Shown here: positions 12,236 to 23,105 of the stretch, piece by piece
Position numbering within the stretch: the stretch's first letter is position 1
How the letters are laid out: the number at the start of each line of letters is the position of its first letter
NCBI RefSeq assembly: GCF_013426205.1
Contig: NC_089423.1
Coordinates: forward strand, 744,001-808,000
Length of the DNA stretch: 64,000 nt
Reading direction: 5' to 3'
Origin: Metarhizium brunneum
Lineage: Eukaryota; Ascomycota; Sordariomycetes; Hypocreales; Clavicipitaceae
Notes under the pieces: generated by a model
The model's input: the letters and a program-made list of their open reading frames with translations, nothing else
Databases searched by the model: none
Told to the model about the DNA's origin: nothing
Made by a program: the position numbers and the translations under genes

Positions 12236-12939
12236 GCCACCAATGATGTTGCGAGGACGAAGTGCTCAGCGAAGAAGCGCATTGAGGCGATGAGATGTTG
12301 TTCCGCGTCAAGGAGATATTACGAGACTTGAGCCACCAACCGCAAGCTGTTCACCAGACAGGATATGCCTGCCTGGAAAGGGGATCAAGGCAGTTGAACG
12401 GTGTATCGTCCCGGACCAGACTGAATTGAGGCCTGCAGGCTGACTTGTTTTACAAAGAGCGTGAGGGATCAGATCGACAATTTGGAGCTCAGTGAAGGAG
12501 TCTACACGAGCTTTTTTGGCTCTGGGTGTACATACGTACCTCCTGGACCCACACTTAATGGATAAATCTTTACCCTGGTATGAGGATGCTGCGTCATGTC
12601 CGTGGGGACTCCGTCGTGAAATTCAATTTACGAGGCCTCTGGTATGTTGCGAAACATTTTTTACCCTTGATGTGATCTAATTACCACATTGTTTTCCAAG
12701 CTTGAAAGTCAATTGCAATTGCTTCGCCAGCTCTATTATCCGTTCCAACGGCACGGCACCAGATTCATTGACCAGTCGCTCTTCGTCCTGCCCCTCCCCC
12801 GCCAAATCCCGAATTTCGCCAGTTGTCACCACCGAAATCGGCCCAGAGCAGTCAAAAAACATCCAGATGTCCGCTTTTTCTTCCTCCAATTCTCCTCACC
12901 ATCCCACGAGACAAACCTCAACAGCATCAATCGCCCAGC
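12236..12939. other. Shared upstream region of the ligase gene and the chorismate synthase remnant
   Basis: Divergent intergenic DNA. A plus-strand open frame at 12689-13243 ends inside the pseudogene in its real frame, but its first half looks like leader sequence. No further element recognised. Confidence 0.35.
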
Positions 12940-14149
12940 ATGTCCACCTTCGGACACTACTTCCGGTTACAACGTAAGCACATTCCATCCGCCCCTTCTC
13001 CTCCCCCCGTCCCGCCAATCCACCGCATCTGACACCGACATCTCCAGCGCTGGCGAGTCCCACGGCAAATCCGTCTCTTGCATCGTCGACAACTGCCCAC
13101 CGGGCCTTGCCCTCGTCGAAGACGACATCCAGCCTCAGCTAAACCGCCGGCGACCAGGCCAATCGGCCATCACCACGCCGCGTAATGGAAAGGACAGAGT
13201 CACCATCCACTCCGGCACAGAATTTGGCCGCTCGGCACCTTGATCCTTCTGATGGTCCTTAACGAAGACCAGCGACCCAAGGACTATGGAAACAAGACCA
13301 TTGACCTCTACCCGCGCCCCAGCCACGCCGACTGGACCTACATCGAGAAGCACGGCGTTAAGGCCAGCTCCGGCGGCGGCTAAAGCAGTGCGCGCGAGAC
13401 CATCTCCCGCGTGGCCGCCAGCGCCGTAGCAGAGAAGTGGTTGAGGGACATGTACGGCGTGGAAATTGTCGCCTTTGTCACGTCGGTTGGCAATATCAAG
13501 CTCTTCGGCGATACGGACGCCATGAGCGCCGACCCCACGTTCCTCAGCCTAGCCGACACAATTACCCACGACAAGGTCGACGAGTTCCTGACGCCGAAGC
13601 CTCGAAGCGCATGGAGGTCCGCGTCGCCGGCCTGCGCGACCAAAACGACAGCACCGGCGGCACGGTAACGTACGCCCCCTCCGGCCTCGGCGAGCCGGCC
13701 TTTAACAAGCTCGAGGCCCTCATCGGCCACGCTATGCTCTCTATCCCCGCTGTCAAGGGCTTCGAGATCGGCCCCGGGCCGAAATAAGCGGTAGCAGGCA
13801 CAGCGACCCCTTTATCCCCGCTCCCGCCCTCGACGCCGCCGCCCACAAGACGGGCATCCCCAGGTCTCGCCTGCACACCAAGACCAACAACTCAGGCGGC
13901 ATCTTTAACGGCATGCCCATCTTCTTCCGCGTTGCCTGTAACCCCCCCGCGACCATCAGCCAAGACTAAACCACGGCCTTATATGACGCCACGGGCGAGG
14001 GGGTCTTGTCGGTAAAGGGCCACCACGACCCCTGTGTGGTGCCCCGTGCGGTGCCTATTATAGAGGGCATGGCGACCTTGGCTATTACTGACGCCGTCAT
14101 GGCTCAGCATGCGAGGCAGATTGGCATCCAGATGGCCAAGCACAAGTAA
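12940..14149 (+). pseudogene. Broken chorismate synthase (shikimate pathway) copy
   Basis: Chorismate synthase makes chorismate from EPSP, the last shikimate step. Almost the whole protein can be followed, from MSTFGHYFR at 12940 to the end near 14149. It includes [71 protein letters not shown] and [12 protein letters not shown]. One intron after the start still has a GTAAGC donor and a CTCCAG acceptor. Lesions: about one base lost before that intron, a four-base loss after GTEFG, TAA after KASSGGG, a frame change after DEFLTP, another after FEIGPG with loss of a block, and TAA after ISQD where the family reads Gln. At least two nonsense and four frame changes exclude a functional enzyme. Base composition stays GC-rich. 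A working copy must exist elsewhere if the organism is prototrophic. Confidence 0.93.
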
Positions 14150-14849
14150 CGCCCGTGACGACTGGATACAAACATATACATGTGGAAAAAGACTATACGA
14201 GACGCAATCGAAACAAAGTTTAGGAGTTTACGGACGCATATGTCACTTGGTTTAGTTGAGTTAGATATCTGCAAAACAAGATTCGGCGCTGAGCCAGAAA
14301 ATGGCTCCAAATATATTTTATTCTAGATAGCCGAGCCCAACAAGTTTTTGTATCAAAAAAAAGATCTTCTTCAAGCTGAATGCGTCGTAATGAACCTTGA
14401 CACATGTACCGTATGCTGTGTGCGATGTTGCATGCTGAAGCACGCTAATGCTGCCGTGATGCAATAATTACTACGCCCAAACATTCCACTTGTCCTTCAT
14501 TATACAAGACAAACCAACCAAAAGCCCGTATCCGTACAGTATTTCGTGTCCCAAGCCCAAGTCACAAGTCGCAAAAGTCCCCAGCGCAATTCCTCACTTT
14601 TTGTTGCTGTTGTCCCATGCCAGTCCCCAAGTCATAAAATACTATATATAGTCCAATGTGATACAATCAAGAAAGCAAAAATCCCAATGCCCCCACGCTG
14701 TAAACGCCACGCCAAACTGACCGAGGTGCCGTTTCTATACCCCATTCAAAGTATAATCAGGCTTCATCCAATACATCTTTAAAAACAAACGACAATTTTC
14801 GCAATTCTTCATAGCCAACTGGGTATGGGAAAACGACTCGGGTTGCTGG
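14150..14849. other. Intergenic, convergent gene ends
   Basis: Lies between the end of the chorismate synthase remnant (+) and the stop of the 999-residue regulator (-). It is moderately AT-rich, has no domain-bearing frame and probably contains the 3' untranslated region of the regulator. Confidence 0.4.
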
Positions 14850-17800
14850 TTATTGACCAGTCTGATTTCCTTGCCCATTGTTAATGTCATGGTTCTCGAA
14901 TAGGCCGAGGACATCACCATCACTCGGAATATACTCGAGCCATCCACTCATGAGATCTGGTTGTTGTAAGCCCAAAGCACCAATATCAATATCCTGGCTG
15001 TCGAATGTGATGCCATCCATGCTTCCATTTCCGAATGTCCAGGATGATTGATATGGCATGCCCTGTGCGTAATAAACACTATTGTTGGCCGTGCCCCCGC
15101 CGCGGCCTTGGGAGTTACCGTCTGCCAAATTGCTCGTTGGCGACGCAGTATATCCTTCATAGCTGGCAGAATGTTGGCTGACGGGGGTAAACCCGGAGGG
15201 CATGTAAACTTTTGATCCTTCGGCCCCAGGATCGGAGAAACCGTCGCTGGCCCCTGCAACATGGCTCTGGCCGGCTGCATTGGATAGAGTAGACGGCCTT
15301 CTAGCCCGAGTCCAGCGAGGCGAAGTAGTCGGCCCAGCTAGATTTGATGGTGGAACCGCTGGCGGATACATGCTACCTGGTTCCGCAGGCATACTTTGTC
15401 TGATAGGGTCGTAAAGCATATTTCCTGGAGGCGTGCTTGCTTGACGTTGTTGAACGCTCCGAGCGTGTTGATGAGGAGCATTACTCACGGGATGACCATT
15501 TGAGTTTTGGTACATCAAAGTCAGATTCGAGTTAGGTGAGTTCGCCGTGCCAGCCAAGCTCCAAGCAATGGGTGGCCCGCCAACTTTCGGAGAAGTCTGG
15601 GTCAAATGGCCAAAATCACCAGCAACTCCAGGCTGAAGAGGTGGCATCTTTGTGCTTTCGTACTCTTCAGAGGTATATGTCTCGCAATCCCAGATACCCT
15701 TGGCCTTCTGGTCCAGGGCCGTGAGAATGTATTTAACGCCTCCCCAATATGCATGCATCTGTTGCAACGAGTTATAGCAGCGCTGATAATTCTGGTTTGC
15801 TGCAGAAGCAAGAAGCGAGTGCCTGGAGTGCTTAGAGTTTGACGTCTTTGTCTGCGTGGCTGGACGCTTCGTCACCGCTGGGGGGGAGCTTTCTCTTGAC
15901 GAGCCTTCAGACGCATTGGCACTTGATTCCATGAGAAAGGCGCATGCAGCAATGTAAATTGGCTGGCTGGTGAACGGGTTGCCAATGAAGCTTATTGGGT
16001 CTATGAGATCGGCAAATGACAATATGTCGCAAATTGTTTTCGCACTGCTCATGCTCAGCTCGCGACTGTCTGGAAGGAGTTGGTGCTCAGTCCACAGTCC
16101 CCCAAAAGGTGTCAACAGTGTGGGCTGGTGAAGGACAATAAACAGGGCGTGAAACCAAAAATGCAAAAGTATAAAGGTCGTCCCTTGCCTAAGGTTTAAA
16201 TATGCTTTGAAGTTGCTGACATTGAACTGCAGCCGGGCATCCCAATTTTTGTACATCTTGGTAACCTCGTGTTCCATTGTAGCAAGTTTGCGCCATTTGT
16301 CCTCGGTGAGATCGCGGACATCGCGGATGTTATTTAGAATGTCGGACACTCGCCCGTACAAGTGGATGATTTCCAAAAGCACTGGAAAGAGCACCGGCCA
16401 CCCGGTTTCAGGGTCGACCCTCGCGGCTGGAAAGGGCAGCTCGAAGTCGTCGTCCCGAAATGTGACTGGACGACCCGTACCCGAGGATATGACTCTGTCC
16501 AGGAAGAAGACGGCCCAAAACGTGTCGATGCGCTCTTGTTCCACTTCCTTTTGCTCGTCAAGGCTTAGGGCATCAGAGTCACTCGTCTTCCTATCCTCTG
16601 GACTCTCAGAATCTCCATTTCCCCGGCTTCTGTGTCTTGTGTACCATGGATCTTTCTCGCCTTGATATTGGATGCCGACCCTCTTCTGCAAGCCTAAATC
16701 CACCGCCATCCGAATGGCAAGGCCGAGATACATCCATAACGCGCTGTCTTGGTTGGCGCCGAAGCCCTCGTAAGCCATGAGAAGCAATGCCTGGACGGCT
16801 CCGACTGAGGGACAGGGAAACGTTTCTACAGTGGCATGTTTGGCTCGTTGTGCGAAAACCTGGCCCCTCTCCGTCCTAGGCATCTTGTCGTTCCCGCTAG
16901 TGAATTGAGAAATGTCGCAAAACCTGGCCCCAATGGCGCATATGGCATCAACGAGTATGGGCTCAACTCGCTTCTCCTTGACCATTTGTACAAACTTGGG
17001 TTTCTTCAGGAAGGGATAATTGCAGCCCAGGTGCAAGAAGAAGGTATCGACCAGAGACAGGATGACTGGGTGGACGGGCAGGTGACTACTGGGGTCATAA
17101 ACCGGCATGTCCTCCACGGCAACATCACTACCCACGGCAATACTGCTTCCACGGAGGCCACTCGGATTTGACAATGGCGAGGCTGCGGACTGTGATCCTC
17201 CTGTAGACCTGCGCCTGTCTCGGACAGATACGACCATTTGTTTGAATCCAGGCACAATCGCAGTGGGACCGAAATATCGAAAATATGGCACTCGATGGTT
17301 GTAATTGCGGCGCAAAGTCGGTGAGCCTGGGGTGTCGTCGGAATTGGCTGAAGGGTGTGATGCGTGTTGTGTCGGAGAGATGGGAGGCTTAAGGGTGTCT
17401 AGTTCAGTGCGGGCGACGAGAGGTTTGCGATATGGGGATAAGGAGCCATGTTTCTTGGTTTCATGGCCGTTGACGATGACGACACTGTTGGTGGTTGGCG
17501 GTGTGGGTATAGCATCGGATTTCTCGTGCACCGTTTTCTTGCTGTCGTCCTCGGTTGGAATGTCATCCAATGGGATGTCATCGTCGTCAGCAGCAAGCTT
17601 AGCTTCAAGCGATTCTACAGGAACATCTTTTCGGCTATCTTCTGGATATCCCTGACACTGATGTCCATTTTTGGTGCATGTCGAACAGACCGGTCGCTCA
17701 CCGGCGCATCTCGTCTTCCGTCGTCGGCAGGTCAAGCAACTGCAGTACTAGTTAGAGGATGGGACCATTTGGTTTGGACTCGAACAATATTCAGGGCATC

Positions 17801-18037
17801 CTGTGTTTTGAGGAATGGCGAGGCGCACGAGGGGTAGTTGGAAAGGACATGGCAGGCAGCATTGGGGGGAGGCTGGCGACGCAATGCAGAGTCGCAGAGG
17901 CTGAGACAAAGAGGACGATGGACTCACGCGGCGTTGATTCTGCGCCGCTTGGACGGCGGTTGGCCTTGATTGTTAACGAAGCGGATCTGGCGAGGCGGCG
18001 GAGGACCGGAATCCGTCTTGTTGAGCAGCGAGGTCAT
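14850..18037 (-). CDS. Zn2Cys6 fungal transcription factor, 999 residues
   Basis: Two exons, 17928-18037 and 14850-17739. The intron (donor GTGAGT, acceptor CTGCAG) falls just before the zinc cluster; only after splicing does the first cysteine appear, giving AACLTCRRRKTRC, then ERPVCSTC and NGHQC (CX2CX6C-X6-CX2CX6C). A basic stretch SKRRRIN precedes it. Residues about 225-560 match the fungal-specific regulatory domain (PF04082 type): HPVILSLVDTFFLHLGCNYPF, GARFCDISQF, ALLLMAYEGFG, then FWAVFFLDRVISSGTGRPVTF. The last 250 residues are low-complexity (Ser, Pro, Gly, Asn) and end acidic, as activation regions do. An in-frame ATG at 18118 would add 27 residues; I prefer 18037. DNA target and regulon are unknown. 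The long upstream region could hold its promoter and leader. Confidence 0.9.
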
Positions 18038-18654
18038 GGTTTGATTAGACCATGACCATGACGGTGAGGTGCGGTGTGAAGGTGTTTGTCGTTGTGGTGG
18101 CGTGGACGAGAGGGACACTGGGTGAAGCTCGCCTTTGTTTCGCGGGGAATGCTCGGGTTGGGCGTCGCGGGTCGGCCCAGTCGTGCTTCACGATACTAGG
18201 CGCAGGACGGGTCCCAAGGGAACAAAGGGGTGCGGCGCACAGATTTCAGACGAAGCCAGCGCAAAGCATAAATGGCAAGAGGGCGGAAGAGGGGGTGCTT
18301 AAACCGAGACGTCAGCGGACATGGTGGTGCCGTGGTGCTCAGCGCTGGGCAGAGGGCAGAGGACGACCACGGCAGTCGAACAAAGGAAGGCGGATGACAG
18401 ACAGATGGCGGGCGCCGGATGGCGGACGGCTGATGGGAGAGGGATGATGAGGTGGTGGTTTTGTGGCGGCCTACATTGAAGACTGTTGGATGGCCTTTGT
18501 CGAGCTGGTCGGACAAGAAGCCCGAGGCGGAGACGCCCAGAAATTGCAGCTACAAAGGCCAAGACGACTTGACGGGACCTAGAGATGCGGACGTGCAATA
18601 GAGGCGTCTTCAGCTCCCGCGTGCCGCAAGAGCTGTTGGCTATTATTGTTTGGC

Positions 18655-18702
18655 CGAGGCGTTGGCGTGGACGTTGGCGTTGGCGCCGGCGCTGGCGTTC
18701 AA
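18655..18702. repeat. Degenerate GGCGTT hexamer repeat
   Basis: About eight imperfect copies of GGCGTT/GGCGCT/GACGTT in a row, about 620 bases upstream of the regulator start at 18037. No function can be assigned. Confidence 0.6.
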
Positions 18703-18908
18703 TGATGGCGTTGACTGACAGCCCAGGTGCCAGCTTTGGAGAGAAGCTCAGAGTGCGCATGTGCTGCCGGGTGCCAGTCACGGCTCTGAGGTTGCAAGGG
18801 TCGCTCCTGGACATTGGGGGTCATGGAGCCCAGCCAACTTGCGAGGACGGGCGGAAGACCGGGGAAGGTGCAACCACAAGCGGGCCCAGGCGGGAGGCAG
18901 GGGTGTGT

Positions 18909-18932
18909 GGGCGGTGGGCGGTGGGCGGTGGG
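18909..18932 (+). other. Potential G-quadruplex: four GGG runs with CGGT loops
   Basis: GGG at 18909, 18916, 18923 and 18930, each separated by the same four bases CGGT, a regular 7-base tandem unit. It satisfies the simple G3+N1-7 rule and lies upstream of a regulatory gene. Folding is inferred from sequence only. Confidence 0.6.
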
Positions 18933-20947
18933 CCGGTCTGGTTGCTCCTGCCCTGGACTGCAAGCGACCAAGTACGCATGTCCCGTGTACCTACTGGCTC
19001 ACCCGAGGGCTACATACGGTCGGCACGATACGCGAATACATGCACAAAGTAGCTCGATTGCCCTGCAATGTACACTGTACCCGTGCTGCAGACGCGCATC
19101 AAGACCTCTGGACGGATATTTCGAGGTGACTCGTCATTTTCTTCGCCATCAGCTTTCTAAAGTTGGCCACAATCACCCCCCCTCGACAAAACCCATCTCT
19201 CCAAAGGTTGCGGTTGGTACAGTCCCGAGACACATGCATTTTCTGCAAGTACATACCTACTTGCAGAAATGCACGTACATATTCATGAAGCCGAAAGCAT
19301 GTATCGGACTGAGACAACCTCGCTGCCACTTCTGGTTGGTGCTGGCTGGGTTGACTCGACTCCGCCCAACCGCGCCGTTTGGTCCGCACATCCTTATTTT
19401 CAGCTCGACTCGACGACATCGACATATAATAGCACAAGACCGCCCAATGTGCGACTACCAGCACAAACTTTAAAGCATGCCGAGTCTTCCGATACCAGAC
19501 AACCCTCTACTGTTCAGTTGCCTGTGAATAGCATCTCATGTCAAGGCTACAATACAGAATCAATCATCTACCCGTCTGGGACCATCCAACCAAGGCAACT
19601 TGATGTAGGGAATGCATCACGATGATCCCTGCGACATCCTGCGCCTCTTCATGGCTTTAGGACGGAGTCTAAACTGAGGAAAACCGGGGCAGTGCGGGCT
19701 CCAGCATCGGCGGAACGTTTGCTTGGCTTGTCGGCATTGTATTGTACGACAGGAAAAGATGCCGACTCCCTGGTTATGGCCAAGCTTCCCCAGTGACCCA
19801 TCCATCTCGGGCCGGAAATCAGCGGGCCATACTCCGTAAAGTCCTCCGAGCTGTGAGGAAGGTTTACCTGTAACTTGGCCAAACTGTGGCTTTCTCCCAC
19901 CCTGCATTCTTTCCTGGCTAATAGTTTGCAGATACGTACCTTTTTTCCCTCTCCTCCTTTACCATTCGCTCACTAGGCGGCTGTGGCAATCAAGTCATAG
20001 TGCGAGCAGGGGGTTCAAAGGTCTGTGTGTCTGGAGTGTAGCTTTAAACGTGTTACCAAAAGGAGAAAATCCTGGATGACGGTGCACCGTTTTTAAACCC
20101 AATAGTCTGCAACTTGTCTGCAAACGAAGGCAACTTCATTCAATGTAAGCATCTTTGCCAAATTCTTTGCGGGCATGCTTGCCTGTCCAGTTAGCTATAC
20201 TCCGTATGACCCTCTACATCGATATACACTACCAGCCAACAGGAATTCTATGGTTTTGTCGACCAGAACCTGTGTTCACTTTGCGCATCAACATCGCTTG
20301 CATGATAGAGTCAGCATAGAATCGATTCACAATGCGAGGCCGCCAACAGTGAGAGGCAATCACCTCTCTCACAAGGGTAGGTAGTCCGGCAACGCAGACC
20401 GGCCTCTCGAGTATTCATACTAGCCGACTGGAGTCTCGACTAAAAGCTCCAAGAACTATGATGCGGCGGATGCCCGACAGGATGCCGCATCTAGGAAAAT
20501 GAAGAGCTTGTTTTAGCGATACTGCAGTGCAATTTTGCCAGCAACAGGAGCCAAGTCATGTCACACCATAATACACGTGGTCCGTTGATTCTGTAATACA
20601 GTGCCATCAGAGGGATACGGCACGCCAGCGAAGTAGACTACGGAACAGGTTTTATTGTCAGACCACGGCAGAATACTAACTACTTTATTCAGTGACGAAT
20701 CTGCTTCATTGCAGGGTTTCCGCTTGACATTGTGTCACCTAGGGACATGGCGGGATAAAGCACTCATTCATATTATTCCAAAGCCCTTTGTCTTTTGGTC
20801 TTTGGGTAGTCGGAATCGCTTGCCTTTGGCACCTGTTCTGGGAAACGTAGGCGGCTGTCTTTGCACAGTCTCGTCCCAAGTCTCCTCATCAAGCCAATTA
20901 GCAATTATCACGTCTTTTCTCATATCTACAGGGGAAACAAAGAGTTC

Positions 20948-23105
20948 TTATCCAAAAACGATGGCCATTCCCATGTCCTCGCTCACTCTTCGCCATAGAT
21001 CCTTCTTACCCTGTCCTGGAGTGATGATCGCCTCTGGGCTGTGGTCATCGATCTTATCCGCCCGGTTCCAGACTTCTTGCACCACCTCCCAAGCCCTGTC
21101 GATATTTGCCATTCCCTGCCTTTGGCCAATGCCCCTAAAAGCTTTGCTGGCCAAATCTCTATCTGTTGGTTCAACAGCCTCACAGGACGCAACAAACAAG
21201 GGCCATAGCAGTGCACCCATAGGTCCTTCGTGTCTCACCGTCGCCTCACAGTGCACGAGGCTGATGGAGGTATGGCGCTGCACCGTTGGGTCACCTCTAG
21301 GAGAATCATAAATGGTCCGATGCAGGTACACCAGAGCCGAGTGCCTGTAGGCCAAGGCCGTATTGAAAATGCTTTGAAACTGACTCATTCTCGCCCCGAA
21401 ACTGGCGGTTGATTGTTCAAGATTAGTCTGGGGATCACAGACTACTGGTAGCATCGGCTGCCATTCCTCGAGAGAAGATTCAACAGCGGCGCATTCCGCG
21501 CCGAATCTAGCACGCAGATCGGCAGTACCCGAGAAGTCACCACGAGATACTGATTCTTCCATACAGTTCTTTAGAGTAAGGAGACCCGATAGTCTGTGAA
21601 TGACTGGCCATAGAGATGTGGCGAGGCCGAGCAACGCGTCCACGCTGACAGGTGGCGATGATGAGCCTTGTGAGTCGGTCTGCTCAAGGAGCCCCGTGAA
21701 ACTGTCACAGCTTGGATGATCCGACACTGGCGCCGTACCAGATGACAAAGCTGCAATCACATCGTAAAATCGGAACGCCTGGTTGGACGAGTTAGGTATT
21801 TACCTCATGTTCTGATTTGCGGCGGACTTACTCGGTCTAAAAACAAACTGGTCTGGTCATTTCTAGTCGGTCCATTCCGCATGATCGCCATCGCCCCCTT
21901 TAAATGACCTTCGACCAGATTTGAACGCCGTCTTTGTACGAGCTATGATACTGTGAGTTGATCGATGACAAAACAACGACAAAAAAACGTTTATCGGACT
22001 CACCACCTCGTAGTACACTAGTAAAATAATGGTTGCCAGCAACTCATTCTTGTCTCCATTATTGCCCTTTCCTATGAGATTTGCCAGGTTACGAACGGCT
22101 TCATTGTGAAATTGAATACTCTTTTGGTCGTTCTCCATCATCTGAGCCCTGTTTCCTTCCAAGTGGGCGCTGGCGAGCGCGTAAATGGCACTCTTAACGG
22201 CCGGACTGTTGTGCGCAAGTGGAAGAACAAGTTGTTGGAATGGGTTTCCTTCATCTTCTCTCAAAACTATCAGATGGGAAAGGGTATTGCAAAAATGGTT
22301 CACAAGGACTCGGTGATGGTAGTCGTTGGAAAACTCCTCAAATGCAGGTGCACAGAACTCGAACAGCGGCGACGGGGTGGCTGCAGGCGCTGTGAGGGGG
22401 AGGGATGGGTTGTGACTGGACTTTGAATGGACAAGGAGGCTCCCAGGTAGGTGCTGGGTTCCATTCCTTAACAGAGGTAATGAATCATGGCCAAGGGGGC
22501 CCAGAGAATCGCGTCCACAGTCCTTTGATATGGACTCAGAGCTGTCCCACGGAACGGGGTGGTCTGTTTCGTGGGAGGTTGATGTCCCCGTCAACGCCAG
22601 CTGATGATCTGGCGTTGTCTGGACTGACACGCAGCTCTTGGAATCCCCAGGAAGTAGGGGGGATTCTTCATTTGATACTTTTTTGTTGGAAACCTCGATC
22701 TTGTGGCGCTGACGCGGCTTGACTGGTTCATACCGACACTCCTCGCCATGCTCCTGACATCTACTACAAGTTGGCCGAAGTTCATCACACTTCTTCTTCT
22801 ATTGTACATCTTGTTAGTGGCACCAACGACATGACATGGCGAAGGCGGAATAATACCTTGTCTTTGCTGCGTCGAGTTAGCGATGAAGACTGGCCACGAA
22901 GTTGTCAAGACATGGAATGGAGAATGCTCACCAATAGTTGCAACCTGTGTCGAGTGTGGTGGGACAGCGATTAGCAGCGAAATTTTACGATGGCATAGAG
23001 CGGACTGACAGGCCGCTGCACAGCTCAAACCAACTCGTGAGACTCACCAGCCCGTGATCGCTTTCTGGGGACTTTGGGGGCAGCAAGCCTTGTGTACAGG
23101 AGCAT
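20948..23105 (-). CDS. Zn2Cys6 regulator with fungal_trans_2-type domain, six exons including two micro-exons
   Basis: Exons in order: 23048-23105, 22932-22944 (13 bases), 22857-22866 (10 bases), 22004-22798, 21832-21942, 20948-21778. They sum to 606 codons (605 residues) with phases matching at every junction. Splicing yields RKRSRAGCNYCKDKKKKCDE then LRPTCSRCQEHGEEC, a perfect CX2CX6CX6CX2CX6C cluster spread over four exons. Each small intron has a GT donor, a CTAAC or similar branch point and an AG acceptor; the 10-base exon's donor, GTATTA, is weak. The body matches the PF11951-type domain: LVVLPLAHNSPAVKSAIYALASAHL-like block, LLVYYEV, LVEGHLKGAMAIM, then HSALVYLHRTIY and GALLWPLFVASCEA. 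The start is the ATG 19 codons before the cluster; upstream sequence is open, so an earlier start is possible. Target genes are unknown. Confidence 0.88.

Larger units (their letters stand above)
18038..20947. other. Long non-coding stretch upstream of the 14.9-18.0 kb regulator
   Basis: No convincing gene. It contains a GGCGTT-rich repeat at 18655-18702, a four-run G tract at 18909-18932 and TACTCCGTA motifs at 19830-19838 and 20198-20206. Open frames up to 219 codons (18814-19473, +) overlap each other in several frames and look like by-products of GC-rich sequence. Confidence 0.4.

Noticed and set aside
18814..19473. 219-codon plus-strand frame upstream of the regulator
   Set aside because: Runs through the G-rich tandem tract and is open in all plus frames there; by-product of composition.
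22591..23028. 145-codon minus-strand frame with CAAACQSALC near the zinc cluster
   Set aside because: It reads through introns and micro-exons of the regulator in the wrong frame; the cysteines do not fit a zinc cluster.
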